In this document: positions 1-17,300 of the stretch, piece after piece
Layout: each line of letters begins with the position of its first letter
How positions within the stretch are numbered: position 1 is the stretch's first letter
Origin: Bacillota bacterium
Lineage (GTDB): Bacteria > Bacillota_I > Bacilli_A > RF39 > UBA660
Assembly: GCA_015059495.1 (NCBI GenBank)
Contig: SVAI01000001.1
Location: 671,811-735,810, forward strand
DNA: 64,000 nt
Direction of reading: 5' to 3'
The notes under the pieces: model-generated
Told to the model about the DNA's origin: nothing
What the model saw: the letters and a program-made list of their open reading frames with translations, nothing else
Databases searched by the model: none
Program-made: the position numbers and the translations under genes

Positions 1-2125
<2,125 letters not shown>

Positions 2126-2133
<8 letters not shown>

Positions 2134-3637
2134 TACTTTCCTCATCATCTATAAATTGGAAACGACTCTTTATTTGATCTATACTTAAAGGACTATACTT
2201 ATATTGTTTTAAATTTTCTATAATAATTTTACCTTCAGCTAACTTTTTACGTAAATCACTACTCATTTCATCTACATTAGCAAGTTCATATACATCTCTT
2301 GTTTCTAGATAATTAAGTAATTTTCTTCTTACTTTAGATCCAAGTGCTTTCATTTCTTGTGTTTGAACAGCACCACCTAATCTCGAAACAGAAAGTCCAT
2401 AATTAATAGCAGGTTTTTCACCTTTTTTAAAATTCTTAGAAGATAATACTATTTGACCATCTGTTATAGAAATAATATTAGTTGAAATATAATCAGTTAT
2501 ATCATCACCAACTGTTTCAACAACAGGTAAAATAGAAATACTTGCACCATTTTTATACTGACATGCTCTTTCAAGTAATCTAGCATGAGCATAGAATATA
2601 TCGGCTGGATATGCATCTCTACCTGGTGCTTTATTAGATATTAATGATATTTGTCTATATGCATCAGCATGACGTTTTAAATCATCTAATACTACTAAAA
2701 CGTCTTTACCTTGCATCATATAAAATGACGCAACACTTAAGGCAAAGTAAGGAGTTAAATAAAGAACTGTAGGTAAATCTTCATAAAATGCTGAAATAAT
2801 TAAAGTATATGAAGCAGCACCCTTTTTTACTAATTCATAATAAATTTCTTTAACTTCCTTCTTTGTTTTACCTATAGCAACATAAATACATAACATATCT
2901 TTATTAGCTTGATTAACTATAGTATCTAAACAAAGTTGTGTCTTACCAGTTTTCTTACTTCCTATTATTAACTGTCTTTGACCTTTACCTATAGGATAAA
3001 TCAGATCAATACCAGCAATACCTGTTTCTAGAGGTCTATTAACATCTCTTCTATCCATAATATGAAATGGTTCTTTTTCAATTCTAAACTTAATAGTATC
3101 CTTATACTTTTTATCATCAAGTTTATCTCTACCAAACATATCAATAATTCTTCCAACAGATTCAGGAGAATATTCACCTAATAATTCTTCATTTGTTTGA
3201 TAAACACTATCCCCAACAACTATATCATTTGTTTTTGTTAAAAGAGCTACAACAGTATAATTAGCTTCTAATTTAGTAACATATCCAATAGCTTTATTAG
3301 CTATATTTACTTTTTCATAAAAAGATACATTTTCTAATCCAGAAACCTCTAAAATAAATTCTTTTATCTTAGTAACTTTACCAACACCATAAATATTATT
3401 ACCAGTTATAATAGAATCTTTTTTTAATTCTATTTTATCTAATACATATTTAGTCTCATTCTTTATAGTATTAACTTTTGTCTTTGGTAAATCCTCACTC
3501 TTAACAACATTAACTGAATTACTATTCATAATATCAGATATAGATATATTATTAATAATATTTTTTAAATTATTAGATTGGAGTTTTTTAGTTTTTTCAT
3601 TTTCATTATTGTCTTTCATAACTCCTTCTCCTTTCAT
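2126..3637 (-). CDS. atpA: F1-like ATPase alpha subunit
   Basis: Walker A GSKKTGKTQ (cf. GDRQTGKT), SVSRLGGAVQ arginine-finger region, general alpha architecture. Confidence 0.93.
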
Positions 3638-3640
3638 TGT

Positions 3641-4363
3641 TTAACTTAAACTATAATCATATAGTTTATTTTTATAAATTATCTTAAATCCTTTATAAAT
3701 ACTACTATCATAAATAGTTCTTATTCTATCATCTATTTTATCGTAATTTTCTTCCTCAGTACCAACTAAAATATATATATTTGGATTATTTTCATTAATC
3801 ATAGATTCAATATAACTAACAAAATCATTTATATCAAACTTACTCTCATCTACACAATAATCTGTATATATTTTATGATATTTAGTTTTTAACTTATACA
3901 TAAAATCTTCTCTTTTAGATAAATCAGTAATTAATCCATAAACACTAACTTCATCAATATCACATTTTAATTCTAATAACTCATTAAACAAGTCAATATT
4001 CTTAAAACTAACATTTTTATTAATAAAATTAATTATAATATCCTTAGAATTTATAGAAAAATTATCATCAACAATCTTAGTTAATTGAAATAAATCTTCA
4101 ACTTCATAGTCATTACTATTTTCAACATAAACAAAATTTTCATTTATATCATTAGTTTCAACTACTTTTTCTCTTTTTATTTTATTAACTTGATTATCTT
4201 CATCTTCCCTTTTCTTTTTTAATTCTTCATACTCTTCAATTTTAACAGCAAAGTATAATTTACTTTTTTCTTTTATACTATCTATAATTCCTTTAATTAT
4301 ATAAAATAATGTTAAAGTCATTAATATAAATATAAAAGATATAAAAATCAATAATCTAACCAT
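3641..4363 (-). CDS. Fused b/delta-like stator subunit of F1-like ATPase
   Basis: N-terminal TM helix, charged helical segment, C-terminal region ending GFKIIYKNKLYDYSLS resembling the end of F1 delta; gene position between c-like and alpha. Confidence 0.7.
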   Translation of the reverse strand: MVRLLIFISFIFILMTLTLFYIIKGIIDSIKEKSKLYFAVKIEEYEELKKKREDEDNQVNKIKREKVVETNDINENFVYVENSNDYEVEDLFQLTKIVDDNFSINSKDIIINFINKNVSFKNIDLFNELLELKCDIDEVSVYGLITDLSKREDFMYKLKTKYHKIYTDYCVDESKFDINDFVSYIESMINENNPNIYILVGTEEENYDKIDDRIRTIYDSSIYKGFKIIYKNKLYDYSLS

Positions 4364-4364
4364 A

Positions 4365-6121
<1,757 letters not shown>

Positions 6122-6123
6122 CT

Positions 6124-9100
6124 CTACTTCTTGATATAATCTACTGTCTTGTCTATTACTTTATATTTAGATGAAGTACCATCTAACCAATAAAATTGCA
6201 TTTGTACTATATATTCACCTGTTGGTAACAAAATATCTCTACCATTAGCATCTACTATAGTAACATAAGCATGGTTTGTATCACTATCTATAACAAATGA
6301 TATTGGATTAATATCACCAGATAAGTAATGTTCACCTGTCTTTTTAGTAATTGTATATTTCATAAAACTAATTTTATTAATATTCCAATATTCTTGAAAT
6401 GCATATCTAACTTTAGATGTATCTGTATTAACCGCAATTGCGTCACCTAAATATGCATCATCACTAATAACTAAATTTTTTGAATAAACAAATTGTCCAT
6501 ATTCATCATTACTATTATTTAAATTAGCTTCATATACAACATTAATTTGACATTGTTTACTTTCACATGTTTTAGTTAATGTATAAATTGTATTAGTTCT
6601 ATAATAATCACCAATTAATTCACCATAATCACTATCATATGTTTTATTCTTATCTTTTATATATACTTTATAATTACTATGTTCAAATAAAGCATTATAA
6701 GCATCAGTAACTAATACTCTGAATTTTAATTCCTCAGTATTATCACTAGTTATTTTAATAACATCTATTAATGGTTTAGTAATAACTAAATGAAAAGGTA
6801 TTTGAGCATCAGTTAAATAACCCTTTTCTCCATTTGAAGTATAATAAGGAACAATCTTAATAATATATTCATCATTAGTATTCATATTGTAAGAAATATC
6901 TACATTCTTATCTACATGACCTTTTCCATCTACTATAGAATCTAACATAGTATCACTAATATTAAATCTATCACTTATATCATTACCACTACTATCCAAT
7001 ACATGATATTCAATACCTTCATATCCATCCAATACTTTAACATCATAAGATATTCTTATACTTCTACGTTCATTTCTAACTGGAACATAAACAACTTCTA
7101 GATTACTAATATCAATACCATCTAATGTTTTAAATTTAAACATATTTAAATTATTTTGATAATAGAAATCATGTTCTTCTCCAGCATAAACCCATTTAAC
7201 ATAGAAATAATAATCTGTATTAGATTGTAAATCTAACATAGTATAACCATTATTCATTATATCTACTAAACTAACTTCATAAGTCTTATAAAGACTATCA
7301 TTTTCTTTTGTATAAACATATATTTTAACATTAATATCATTTTCAATTTCTTCATCAACACTAGAAATTTCAGGTTTAATGTTTGCATAAGTTAATCCTG
7401 CATCTGTTCTCCATAATACAAAAGTAGGATTAATTTGATCAAATGAGAACTTACAACCATTTTGATCACCACAAGTTCCATCAATTGAACTTACATTCTT
7501 AACTAAGAAATCAGCTTGTTTATCATTAAACAATACTTTGTCTGAAGTTAAATAACCTTTATTAAATTCAAAAGGATAAGTAAATACATTACCATTAAAT
7601 TGAATAGATAAATTCTTATTATTAGAATCAAAACTATTTAATTCATATGTACAATAATGTCCTATATTAGTATCAAAAAAATATAGATTTGATGTTGAAG
7701 CCAAAGTCTTCAAACCATTATTATCATAAACATCAATCATACCATTATCATAATATAACTTAACAGATGTAGTAATATCACCTAATCCCATTAACTGTTT
7801 AATTCTATAATAATCTATAGACATTATTCCCTTACCGTTAACACTGACATTTGAAACAGTTACTTTTTTACCATTACTAGCAGTAAACGTTACATCACCT
7901 AATATTAAGTATTTCTTATATTTATCATCTACGGAAACATTGATTTTTAAACTGTTTTGATCTGGTTCAACACTATATTTAAAGTATTCAATATTTGTCC
8001 TTGTTTCAAAATACATATTTTCAACATCATATACTTTTCTAATTTCTAAATCATCATTTAAATTAACCATTCTATACATAGATAAAACTGTACCACTAAT
8101 ATCTCTAGTTTCAAAACTCTTTTCAGTATCAGTTTGTTCTAACTCTACACTTCTCTTATTATTTGCAGTTTCAAAACTTCCAGCATAGTAATTTATAGTA
8201 TTATTATCTAAAGAATTATCAACATCTTTTAAAGTATAATTCCAAGTTAAGGTATCATAACGATCTCTTTTTGCTAAATATAAATTAAATTCTGGTTCTT
8301 GTCTTTTTGGATAGTAAATATTTGATTTAGCACAAGTTTCAGATATTTCTACTGGATTACCATTTTCATCAGTAGTCTTTACTTTAATAGTATAATTAAA
8401 GTAATAAGATTTACCTCTCATATAATTATTATTACCATCATCACCAAAGAATAAATCTACAGCGCTAGAATCACTAGAATCCTTAGAATATATTTCTTGA
8501 TCATTATTTGCATTATATACATGATATGTAATAGTATAAGAACTATCATTATCACCTAATAATACATTAGGAGTTATTCTATAACCAACTATAGTATTAT
8601 TATTTAAATTTTTATCTCTACCATTATTATGTAATTGAGAAATAACATATGGACCATTTTTATCAATATATCTACCTGCAACATTATTTGCTATAACAGG
8701 AAACTCTTCAGCAACAATAGGTAAATCATTTTTATCAGTTGTATAATCCTTAGCATTAAATACTTCTATTTTATATAAACCATATGTTAATTGATCTTCA
8801 TTAATATTTAAAGACTGAGGAGTTATTTCAAAATAATTATCATATAATGAAGTCTTTAAATCACTTTCATAATATTCTTTATTTCCATCATATTTAGTAT
8901 TTGTCCAACAATTATAATTTTCACTTAAAATATCACTACATCTATAATTATCACTCTTATGTAATCTAATAGATACTTGTTCCATTGTACTAGCTTCAAG
9001 TTCAGTATTTTCAAAATCATTTAAACTTAATAATCTAGCCTTAACTCTAAAGATGTCAGATGATGTAGCAACATTTTCATATACTACAGTCATCTTATTA

Positions 9101-11208
9101 GGTTCCTTAGTATTAACTATAACTGAACCAATATCACTATATACATAACCATTACCATCTTTATAATCAATATAAGCAGAAATAACAAAAAGGTACGATT
9201 CATTACTTCTTAAATTATTAACATCAACATTTAATACACTCTTCTTATCAGATAATTGATTAATAGTATAATCATTACTTATCTTAACACCAGTACCAAT
9301 AGATAAAGATCTATAAGTTAATGTAATATTCTTACTATAGTCTATTAAACTTTCTTCATCTTCAATAACAATATTACCCTTAATTCTTTCAAAAGTAATA
9401 TCTTCTTCTTCAAAGTCTAGTATTACAGGACCTTTCTTAGAATTCATATTAACTATTTCATTACCTATAGGTATTTCATATTCTTTTTCATTATCATTAA
9501 AAGTTAAATATACATATACTTTATAATCAGTATATCTTTGAATAATATTATCATCTACACTAACTTCAATCTTATCATTATAAGAACTATCCTTAGATAA
9601 TACAAGTTTTTCACCATCATATATATCTGCATGATATGAAATAATTCCATTATCATCATCAACAATATTATTTAAATATATTACAAACTTACTATTTAAT
9701 TTATCTACAGAAAAAGTTGTTTTATCAATAGTAGGTTTCTTTTTTAATGTCTTTAATTCACTTACAAGTTTTTCACCATTTTGTAATACAACATTTTCAT
9801 ATACAAAATCACTAACGACTAAAGTATATACCTTATCATTTGTAAGTTCATCAAATACTAACACATTATCATCTTTTAATGATAAATCTCCTTCTTTAAC
9901 AGGTGCATCACCATTTTGAATTAAATAAGATGATTTATCAAATAATTTATAACTTACTTTAGTAATTAAAGAATCATCACTGACATCAACTTTAAAACTC
10001 AATTCATTACTCTTAGCATAATTCTTAGAAACATTAATTCCTAATGCTTTACTAACAAAAGCTTTTTGAATAAAATCTCTATTATAAGTAACATCATTCT
10101 TAATATAATCTTGATTAACAACTAAAGTATAATTTGTATCAGGTTTTAATTGTTCATAATCTATATTAATATTAACTTTACCACTATCTTCTTGTACATA
10201 ATATACAGTGTTATTTGTATCACTTTCAATTATTTTAATAATTCTACTTCCTGATAAGATACCTTCATTATCATTAACTTGAATAAATGCTTTAATTGAA
10301 TTTGCAGTAACACTCATCTCTTGAATCAAGAACTCAGGATCTTTTATTGTAGCATTTTCATCAACAATTTGTTCAATCAATTCATTTTCTACTTCAACAA
10401 GTCCATCTTGAACTTCATCAAACTTAGGTAATTGTCTCTTTTGTTCTTCTTTTTCTTCTTCAACAATAACTTGATTTTTGTCTTCACTTACTATATCAAT
10501 ATTATCATCACTATTAATAGTAATTTCACTTAAATTAACTTTATCTTCTTTATCAAATAAAACTTTCTTATTAATTAAATCTAAACTTACATGTTCTCCT
10601 ATTTGTAACACTAAGGAAGAAGATATATTTTTAATAGATAACTCTTGATTATCTAATTTTATAATATTACCATCTAAATAAGTAATCTCTAAATAATTAT
10701 CTTTAATTTCTTTTTTAGTATCAGCAATATTAATAACTAAATTATCACTAACAACCATATATTTATTTTCAGATATCTTTAATAAGAAATTCTTCATAGT
10801 TAAGTTATTATCTAAATAACTAACTACATATCCATTACTAGTTTTAGATAAAATAGATTCAGGGAAGAAATTGTAGTAATGATATGATTCTTCATTTAAC
10901 TTATCTAAATCTAAAACAACAGTCTTTTTAAAAGTTGAAATAGAGCCATTAACGTAATGAACAAAAGAAGATTCATCTACATTTATCTTTTCACTATTAT
11001 TATCATCTAATTCTACATTACCTTTAGAACTATTAATTTTATATTTATTATTACTAGAAAAATAATATTTATTATCAGATGATGATATTACATATCCATC
11101 TTCTACAAAATTACTATAACTATTCTTGTTGTTAATAATTCCAAAAGAAAAGATTAAACCAATAACAATAATAATAGGAAAAATAATTGTAAATAAACCT
11201 CTGCGCAT
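6124..11208 (-). CDS. Large membrane-anchored surface protein (1694 aa) with repeated FN3-like modules
   Basis: N-terminal TM; many 'YEQLKPDTNYTLVV', 'VNNLRSNESYLFVISAYI', 'LQSNTDYYFYVKW' FN3-type motifs. Confidence 0.8.
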   Translation of the reverse strand: MRRGLFTIIFPIIIVIGLIFSFGIINNKNSYSNFVEDGYVISSSDNKYYFSSNNKYKINSSKGNVELDDNNSEKINVDESSFVHYVNGSISTFKKTVVLDLDKLNEESYHYYNFFPESILSKTSNGYVVSYLDNNLTMKNFLLKISENKYMVVSDNLVINIADTKKEIKDNYLEITYLDGNIIKLDNQELSIKNISSSLVLQIGEHVSLDLINKKVLFDKEDKVNLSEITINSDDNIDIVSEDKNQVIVEEEKEEQKRQLPKFDEVQDGLVEVENELIEQIVDENATIKDPEFLIQEMSVTANSIKAFIQVNDNEGILSGSRIIKIIESDTNNTVYYVQEDSGKVNINIDYEQLKPDTNYTLVVNQDYIKNDVTYNRDFIQKAFVSKALGINVSKNYAKSNELSFKVDVSDDSLITKVSYKLFDKSSYLIQNGDAPVKEGDLSLKDDNVLVFDELTNDKVYTLVVSDFVYENVVLQNGEKLVSELKTLKKKPTIDKTTFSVDKLNSKFVIYLNNIVDDDNGIISYHADIYDGEKLVLSKDSSYNDKIEVSVDDNIIQRYTDYKVYVYLTFNDNEKEYEIPIGNEIVNMNSKKGPVILDFEEEDITFERIKGNIVIEDEESLIDYSKNITLTYRSLSIGTGVKISNDYTINQLSDKKSVLNVDVNNLRSNESYLFVISAYIDYKDGNGYVYSDIGSVIVNTKEPNKMTVVYENVATSSDIFRVKARLLSLNDFENTELEASTMEQVSIRLHKSDNYRCSDILSENYNCWTNTKYDGNKEYYESDLKTSLYDNYFEITPQSLNINEDQLTYGLYKIEVFNAKDYTTDKNDLPIVAEEFPVIANNVAGRYIDKNGPYVISQLHNNGRDKNLNNNTIVGYRITPNVLLGDNDSSYTITYHVYNANNDQEIYSKDSSDSSAVDLFFGDDGNNNYMRGKSYYFNYTIKVKTTDENGNPVEISETCAKSNIYYPKRQEPEFNLYLAKRDRYDTLTWNYTLKDVDNSLDNNTINYYAGSFETANNKRSVELEQTDTEKSFETRDISGTVLSMYRMVNLNDDLEIRKVYDVENMYFETRTNIEYFKYSVEPDQNSLKINVSVDDKYKKYLILGDVTFTASNGKKVTVSNVSVNGKGIMSIDYYRIKQLMGLGDITTSVKLYYDNGMIDVYDNNGLKTLASTSNLYFFDTNIGHYCTYELNSFDSNNKNLSIQFNGNVFTYPFEFNKGYLTSDKVLFNDKQADFLVKNVSSIDGTCGDQNGCKFSFDQINPTFVLWRTDAGLTYANIKPEISSVDEEIENDINVKIYVYTKENDSLYKTYEVSLVDIMNNGYTMLDLQSNTDYYFYVKWVYAGEEHDFYYQNNLNMFKFKTLDGIDISNLEVVYVPVRNERRSIRISYDVKVLDGYEGIEYHVLDSSGNDISDRFNISDTMLDSIVDGKGHVDKNVDISYNMNTNDEYIIKIVPYYTSNGEKGYLTDAQIPFHLVITKPLIDVIKITSDNTEELKFRVLVTDAYNALFEHSNYKVYIKDKNKTYDSDYGELIGDYYRTNTIYTLTKTCESKQCQINVVYEANLNNSNDEYGQFVYSKNLVISDDAYLGDAIAVNTDTSKVRYAFQEYWNINKISFMKYTITKKTGEHYLSGDINPISFVIDSDTNHAYVTIVDANGRDILLPTGEYIVQMQFYWLDGTSSKYKVIDKTVDYIKK

Positions 11209-11242
11209 GTTATATACTCCTCTATTATATTTTATACAACTA

Positions 11243-11271
11243 ATTATATCAAAATCTTATACAGAAGTCTA
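11243..11271 (-). promoter_or_regulatory. Predicted sigma-A-type promoter upstream of the 1694-aa gene and the ATPase genes
   Basis: Minus strand TAGACT-N17-TATAAT with extended TG (TGATATAAT), 35 bp upstream of the CDS. Confidence 0.6.
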
Positions 11272-11284
11272 TAAAATAGCATAA

Positions 11285-11322
11285 AAAAAAGTAGAAAATT
11301 TTAATTATTTTTCTACTTTTTT
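11285..11322 (-). terminator. Rho-independent-like terminator at 3' end of giant gene
   Basis: AAAAGTAGAAAA / TTTTCTACTTTT 12-bp stem followed on the minus strand by a T-tract. Confidence 0.6.
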
Positions 11323-14300
11323 ATTTACTATAAAATATCTTCTTAAAATAACAATTACAATGAATATACTTCCTATTATTGGAGCTATTATAATTATTGA
11401 CGAAACTACATTAACACCGTTCTTTTTACCTACATAATAATCAAATAATACACTATTATTATTAATTGTATCACTAACATTATTATCACTAATGATATTA
11501 TTTACTAATAAGGTATTATCTTCTTTAGGTATTTCATATATCTCATATTCATTACTTAAATTATTATAAACTATACTATAATTACTCTTTTGAACATAAG
11601 ACTTATCTTCATCAGTATTTAATACTTCATCTATAGACTTAGCATTTAACTTAGAAACGATATTCTTAGCTTCTTTATAATTATCACTTATCATATTTAT
11701 TTTATTATCAGATTGACTACCTTTAAAATAATCACCTATAAACTCTTCGATTGAAGGTTTATAATCTTTCTTTTCATCTATTATTTCACCAGTAACATAA
11801 TTAAATACTACATAATCATTACCTTTATAATTTACTATTATAATATTATCTTTAGAGTTAATTGATTTAATATTATAGTTTTTAAATCCCTTAGGATAAT
11901 TAATCTTGTCTTTAATACTTACTAATGATCCATTTTCTAAATACAATAAATAATCATATCCATTATAACTATTAGATAGTATATTCTTAGCATTATTAGA
12001 TATACTTTGATTAATAATTTCTAATTTATTATTAGCTAATACAATCTTATTAACTATTTTTTCATTAATAATTGAATAATCATTATATGTCTTAATCTTA
12101 CTATCATTATAATCATATTCATACAATGCTTTATCTTCAACTATATCAAAGTTATTAAAATCATTTTCTTCTACTTCTTTAGTATCAATATTATAAATAT
12201 TTTTATTATCTAATAATATCTTATTATTATATACATTAACTGCATTATTAATAATATTTGTTCTGCTTAATAATCTTATACTATACTTATCATTTTTATA
12301 AGATAAATTATCAGCTTTTATTTCATCATTACTTTCAATAACACTACCACTTAAATGATAGAACTTATCATTAACTATTGATGAAGAATTAACTAATTCT
12401 TCACTAGTATAAACTTTAACACTTTCATTTAATCCATTCTTAACATGTAATATAATATCTTCTTTATAATCATAATACATAGTATAAGTTTTCTTATCTA
12501 CATTAATATATTCTCCATCATTAATCTTAAATGATAAATTCTTATAACCATCAATATTATTAAATGTAATATTAATCTTATCTACATCACTTGAATATAC
12601 GCTATATTCAGGTATAGTAAACAAATTATTAACAGCTGTAGTTCTAAGCATACTTGTACTTAATAAATTATTACTATTTGTACTAAATGTATTATCATTT
12701 GGTAATTCAAAGTGTTGTTTAAACGCTGCAGTCATATTCTTTAATCTTGGATAATATCCTTCATCCTTTTCATAGTTTGAACCTACAATACCTTTAACAC
12801 TGTTGAAATCAGATAAGTAAGTTTTATCTACAGTTTTACCACCATTTGATAGTACTACTTTTTTATCATCTTCACTTAAAGAAGATAATTTAACTCCATT
12901 AACAATAGAATCTAAATATATTTTCCAATTAGTAAAATTATCAATTCCATTATCACTTATCTTAGTTTGTTCATTATAACCAGATACATATCCAGCATTA
13001 CAATAATCACTAGAACAACTAACATTAACAGCCAAAATATCATTAGCAAAGTGACCAGTAAACATATCGTTTTCTAAGTACCCTACTAAACCACCTGCAT
13101 AATTTGGAGCATTAACAGTTGTATTAGCAATAATACTACGTTTAATAGTTGTAACATTTTCACTAGCAGTTGTATTTAAATTGTTTGCTCTACCAAGCAT
13201 ACCACCTGCAGAACTTCCAGTAGCTTTTACTCTAGCATTAACCATCATTTGATCTATATTAGAATGATAGTTATAAGTATAACCAACGCCACCACCTACG
13301 TTAACAGCACCTTGAACATCAGTGTTATAAACGAAGTCTTGATTAATATTACCCCAGCTTAATGTACCTTTAAGTCCGCCAACATTCTTATTACCATTAA
13401 TTATTTTACTATCAATAACACCACAATAAGTAAGTTGCCAACCACCACTACCTACTAAACCACCAATATTATTAGCAGTTGTCAAGCCATCAATTGTAGT
13501 TCTTACAACATAAGAATAGTTAATGTATTGATTACTTCCATATAAACCACCAATGGTCTGACTAGAACCTCTAACATAACTATCATAAATAACATTATTT
13601 TCAATAGTACGATTACTAACATTACCACCAATACCACCAACATCACTAACACCAGTAACATTAGAATTGTATAATGTTATACCATTACCACTACCGTAAC
13701 CAAATACACCACCAACGTATTTGCTTCCAGTTACTGTAATATTTCTACCTTCAAAATTAAAGTTATGTACATTAACAACATCAGAAGATTCATTAGCAAT
13801 TAATCCACCAACATAATTAACACCAGTAACATTACAATTTTTAAACTCAATACCAGTCTTATCTAACGCATAAGAATTAGCAATAAACGAAGCAGTATAA
13901 TGACCACCACTAGCAGTAACATTATTTAAACTAACATTTTTAATATTTACTGATTGATTAATACCAATAATAGATGTGTAATACGCAGTTTTAGCAGTAT
14001 TAATTATTTCAATATTATTAAAATTAACATTAGTCATTTCACCATTTATACCCTTAAATAGATTTAAATATGAATAACTACTATTTTGTTTTTGATTATT
14101 TTTTAAATATATATTAGCAAAATTAACATTCTTAACTTCAGACAATACATTATCAATAAATCCAGATGAATTACTTAATATAAAATGATTATTTTCACTA
14201 CCAACATCACTAATAGTAGGATTACTATCAGTACCTGTATAACCTATAAGTCTATTAAATGTAATACCACTACTTATATTAGTTTGACCTTTAAATGAAA

Positions 14301-17300
14301 TATCATTAGTTACAATATAATTCTGTGCACTACTTGTATTAATATTATTCCAATCATCTACACTAGATAACTTACCAAATAATTGAACTTCTAACTTGAT
14401 AGATGAAGCAAATTCTTGATTATCATCATAATTAATAGAATTGATTAAATAACTATCAAAATAACTAGTAGGTCTAGCTGAGAATGATACCGTAGTAATA
14501 TTATTATCAGTAGTAGATATAAATGAAGATTCATCTATTTCTAAACCACCAATACTAATATGATTAATAATATGATTATCAGCATTTTCTAATTTTAATT
14601 CATAAACATTAACACCATTAGCATAATATTTATCATCATTATGATTATTTTCATAAGTATAACCATAATCAATAGACATGAAATTAAATGGTTCTTTTCT
14701 CTTAATTTCCATATCACTAAAATCATCATCTAAAACAGTTAATAATTCACCTTTAGTTGAATATAATAATGGCATATATCCTACTCTAAAAGTATCATCT
14801 AAAACATAATATTCAGATAAACCAATTTTAGATGAGAATGTTAATGGGTTATGTAAATCAGTTGTTGATAATAATATTTCTCCATTAGTATCACTAGAAA
14901 CATTAGAATTTATTAATTGGCAATCCCAAGCATATGAAGCTCCACCTTCATAATCAGTACCAAATGCTCTATGGAATGTAGAAGAATTCTTTTGTTTACT
15001 AGTTAAATTACCTAAAGATAATACATTATTAGCAACACTTCTAGAACTACCTGTTAAAGTATTACCAATAACACCACCTAAATAGTCTCTTGCTAAAATA
15101 TTTACTTTAGCAATTGCTGAATAAATTAGAGATGATTGTGCTTCACCGATAATGCCACCAACATTATTACTATCAGTAGAAATGTTTCCTGTAGCAAATA
15201 CATCAATTACACTACCATAGCTTGTTATACCAGTAATACCACCAACTGCACCCATATTGTTAGAAAGATCAAAATCAATCTTTCTTGCATAACTATTAGA
15301 AACAGTTGAGTTATTATTCTTTCCTGTTAAACCACCAACATAAGCCTTTTGTAAATCACTTACATTTTTAACTTTCATTGATGTAACACTACTATTAGTA
15401 ACTATAATATTAGTGTTATTAGCAACTAAAGCACCAATATAAAGTGCATCACTAGAAGTAGCACCTTCAGCATCAATAGTCATATTATTTACAGCAACAT
15501 TTTCTACATTTGCTTTTTTATCTGCCGTAGCAACAATACCAAATTTATCATTACCAGAAGCCCAAGTAAAGTTAATATCTTCAAATCTAATATTCTTTAA
15601 AGTTCCACCTGATAATTTTACAAATAAATAATTTTTACCATTTAAATTTTTAATAGTATGATTATTACCATCAACTATTCCAGTAATATTTGATGTAATT
15701 CTTATAATATCATTTTCTGTATTATAATCAATATCATTCATTAATCTAAAATTAACAGTCTTATTATTAGGAGTTTTTAAAGTACTTTCAATTTCACTTA
15801 AACTATTTACTTCCTTAAATAAATCCATTTTTAAAGAAACATTACTAAATGATAAATCAGCATTAGATGAATTCTTAGAAACATTCATCGATAACAAAGA
15901 ATAATTTGATGCATAATAAATTGGGTCTTTAATCATTATTTCATAAATACCAATTTTAGTATTAACATCAACATTAGCTCCTTGAGGCATTACTTTAACT
16001 GAACTATCATCAAAACCATCAATATTCATACTATTAATATAAACATTATCTGGATTAAATATTGATAGAGTTATTTTATGTTTAAATCCTTGACTTATTT
16101 CATCAGCATACTTATCTGAACTATCAGATAAACTTTCAATCTTATCTACACTTAACACTTGAATATTATCACTACTAAAAGTACCAGGTAATGATACATA
16201 CTCTTGAGCAGGCATATAATCAGGCATCTTTAAGTGTGGGAATGAATTTGATTTCCATGCATCATCTACCAAGAACATATTATCACTATTTAATATTCTT
16301 TCTTGGAAATCTGCATTCTTAAAATAACTTTCTATAATCTTCTTAGAAAATGATTCTTTATAATCTTCTTTTGCTGCATAATATAATTCATTAGTAACAC
16401 TATTACTTGCACTTTGGAAGAAAGCATCTACATCTTTTTTACGTAAAGTATTAGTTATATCACTATATGAATAACAATTTTGAACTGTACTATTTGAAAC
16501 AGAACCAGCAATAAAACCAATATTGTTATCATTACAGTTCGAACCTGTACACTCTACATTTTCTTTTCCTTGATCGCCAACATTAATATTAACTAATGTA
16601 TATAGATTTTGGAAAACTCCACCAGATCCGTAATTAGCAAATACACCAGAATCACGATTTAAATTTGAATCATTAATAAATTTTAAATTGATATCTTTAC
16701 CATAAGCATATCCATTTTTCATTATACCTATGTTATATCTAACACCATATGACATGTATCTTGCACCAATATATTCAACATTACTCTTTAATATAAAGTT
16801 TTCAATAACACCACGATTTTCGTTACCCAAGGCTGTCATTTGAATATTAGGAGCATCATTAATACCATTTATAAATAACATAACATTTGAAATAGTACCA
16901 TAATTAACAGTAAATAAAGCACTTCTACCTGTAGTTACTCCACCACTTTGTGTCCTAAAATCTGCTTGAATAACTAAGTTTTTAACTTCAGCACTACCAC
17001 CTAATGTAGAGAATATTGAAGCTGGATTGTTAATTCCATCACCGACATAAACAGTATGTCCTTGGAAGTCTATCTTACCATCAAAATTACCATAAGTTTT
17101 ATTTTTACTCTTAAAATCAATATCATCTACAACAATATAATTGCCACTACGATGCATAGCTAATAATTCATCAATATTTTTAATTGTTCTAGTTTCTGCA
17201 TCAGAAATAAATTCAGTAGAATCTAAATCATAATATCTATCAATTAAAGAATCATATACACTTAAATAAACTTTATAAGAAGAATTAGCACTAACATCTA

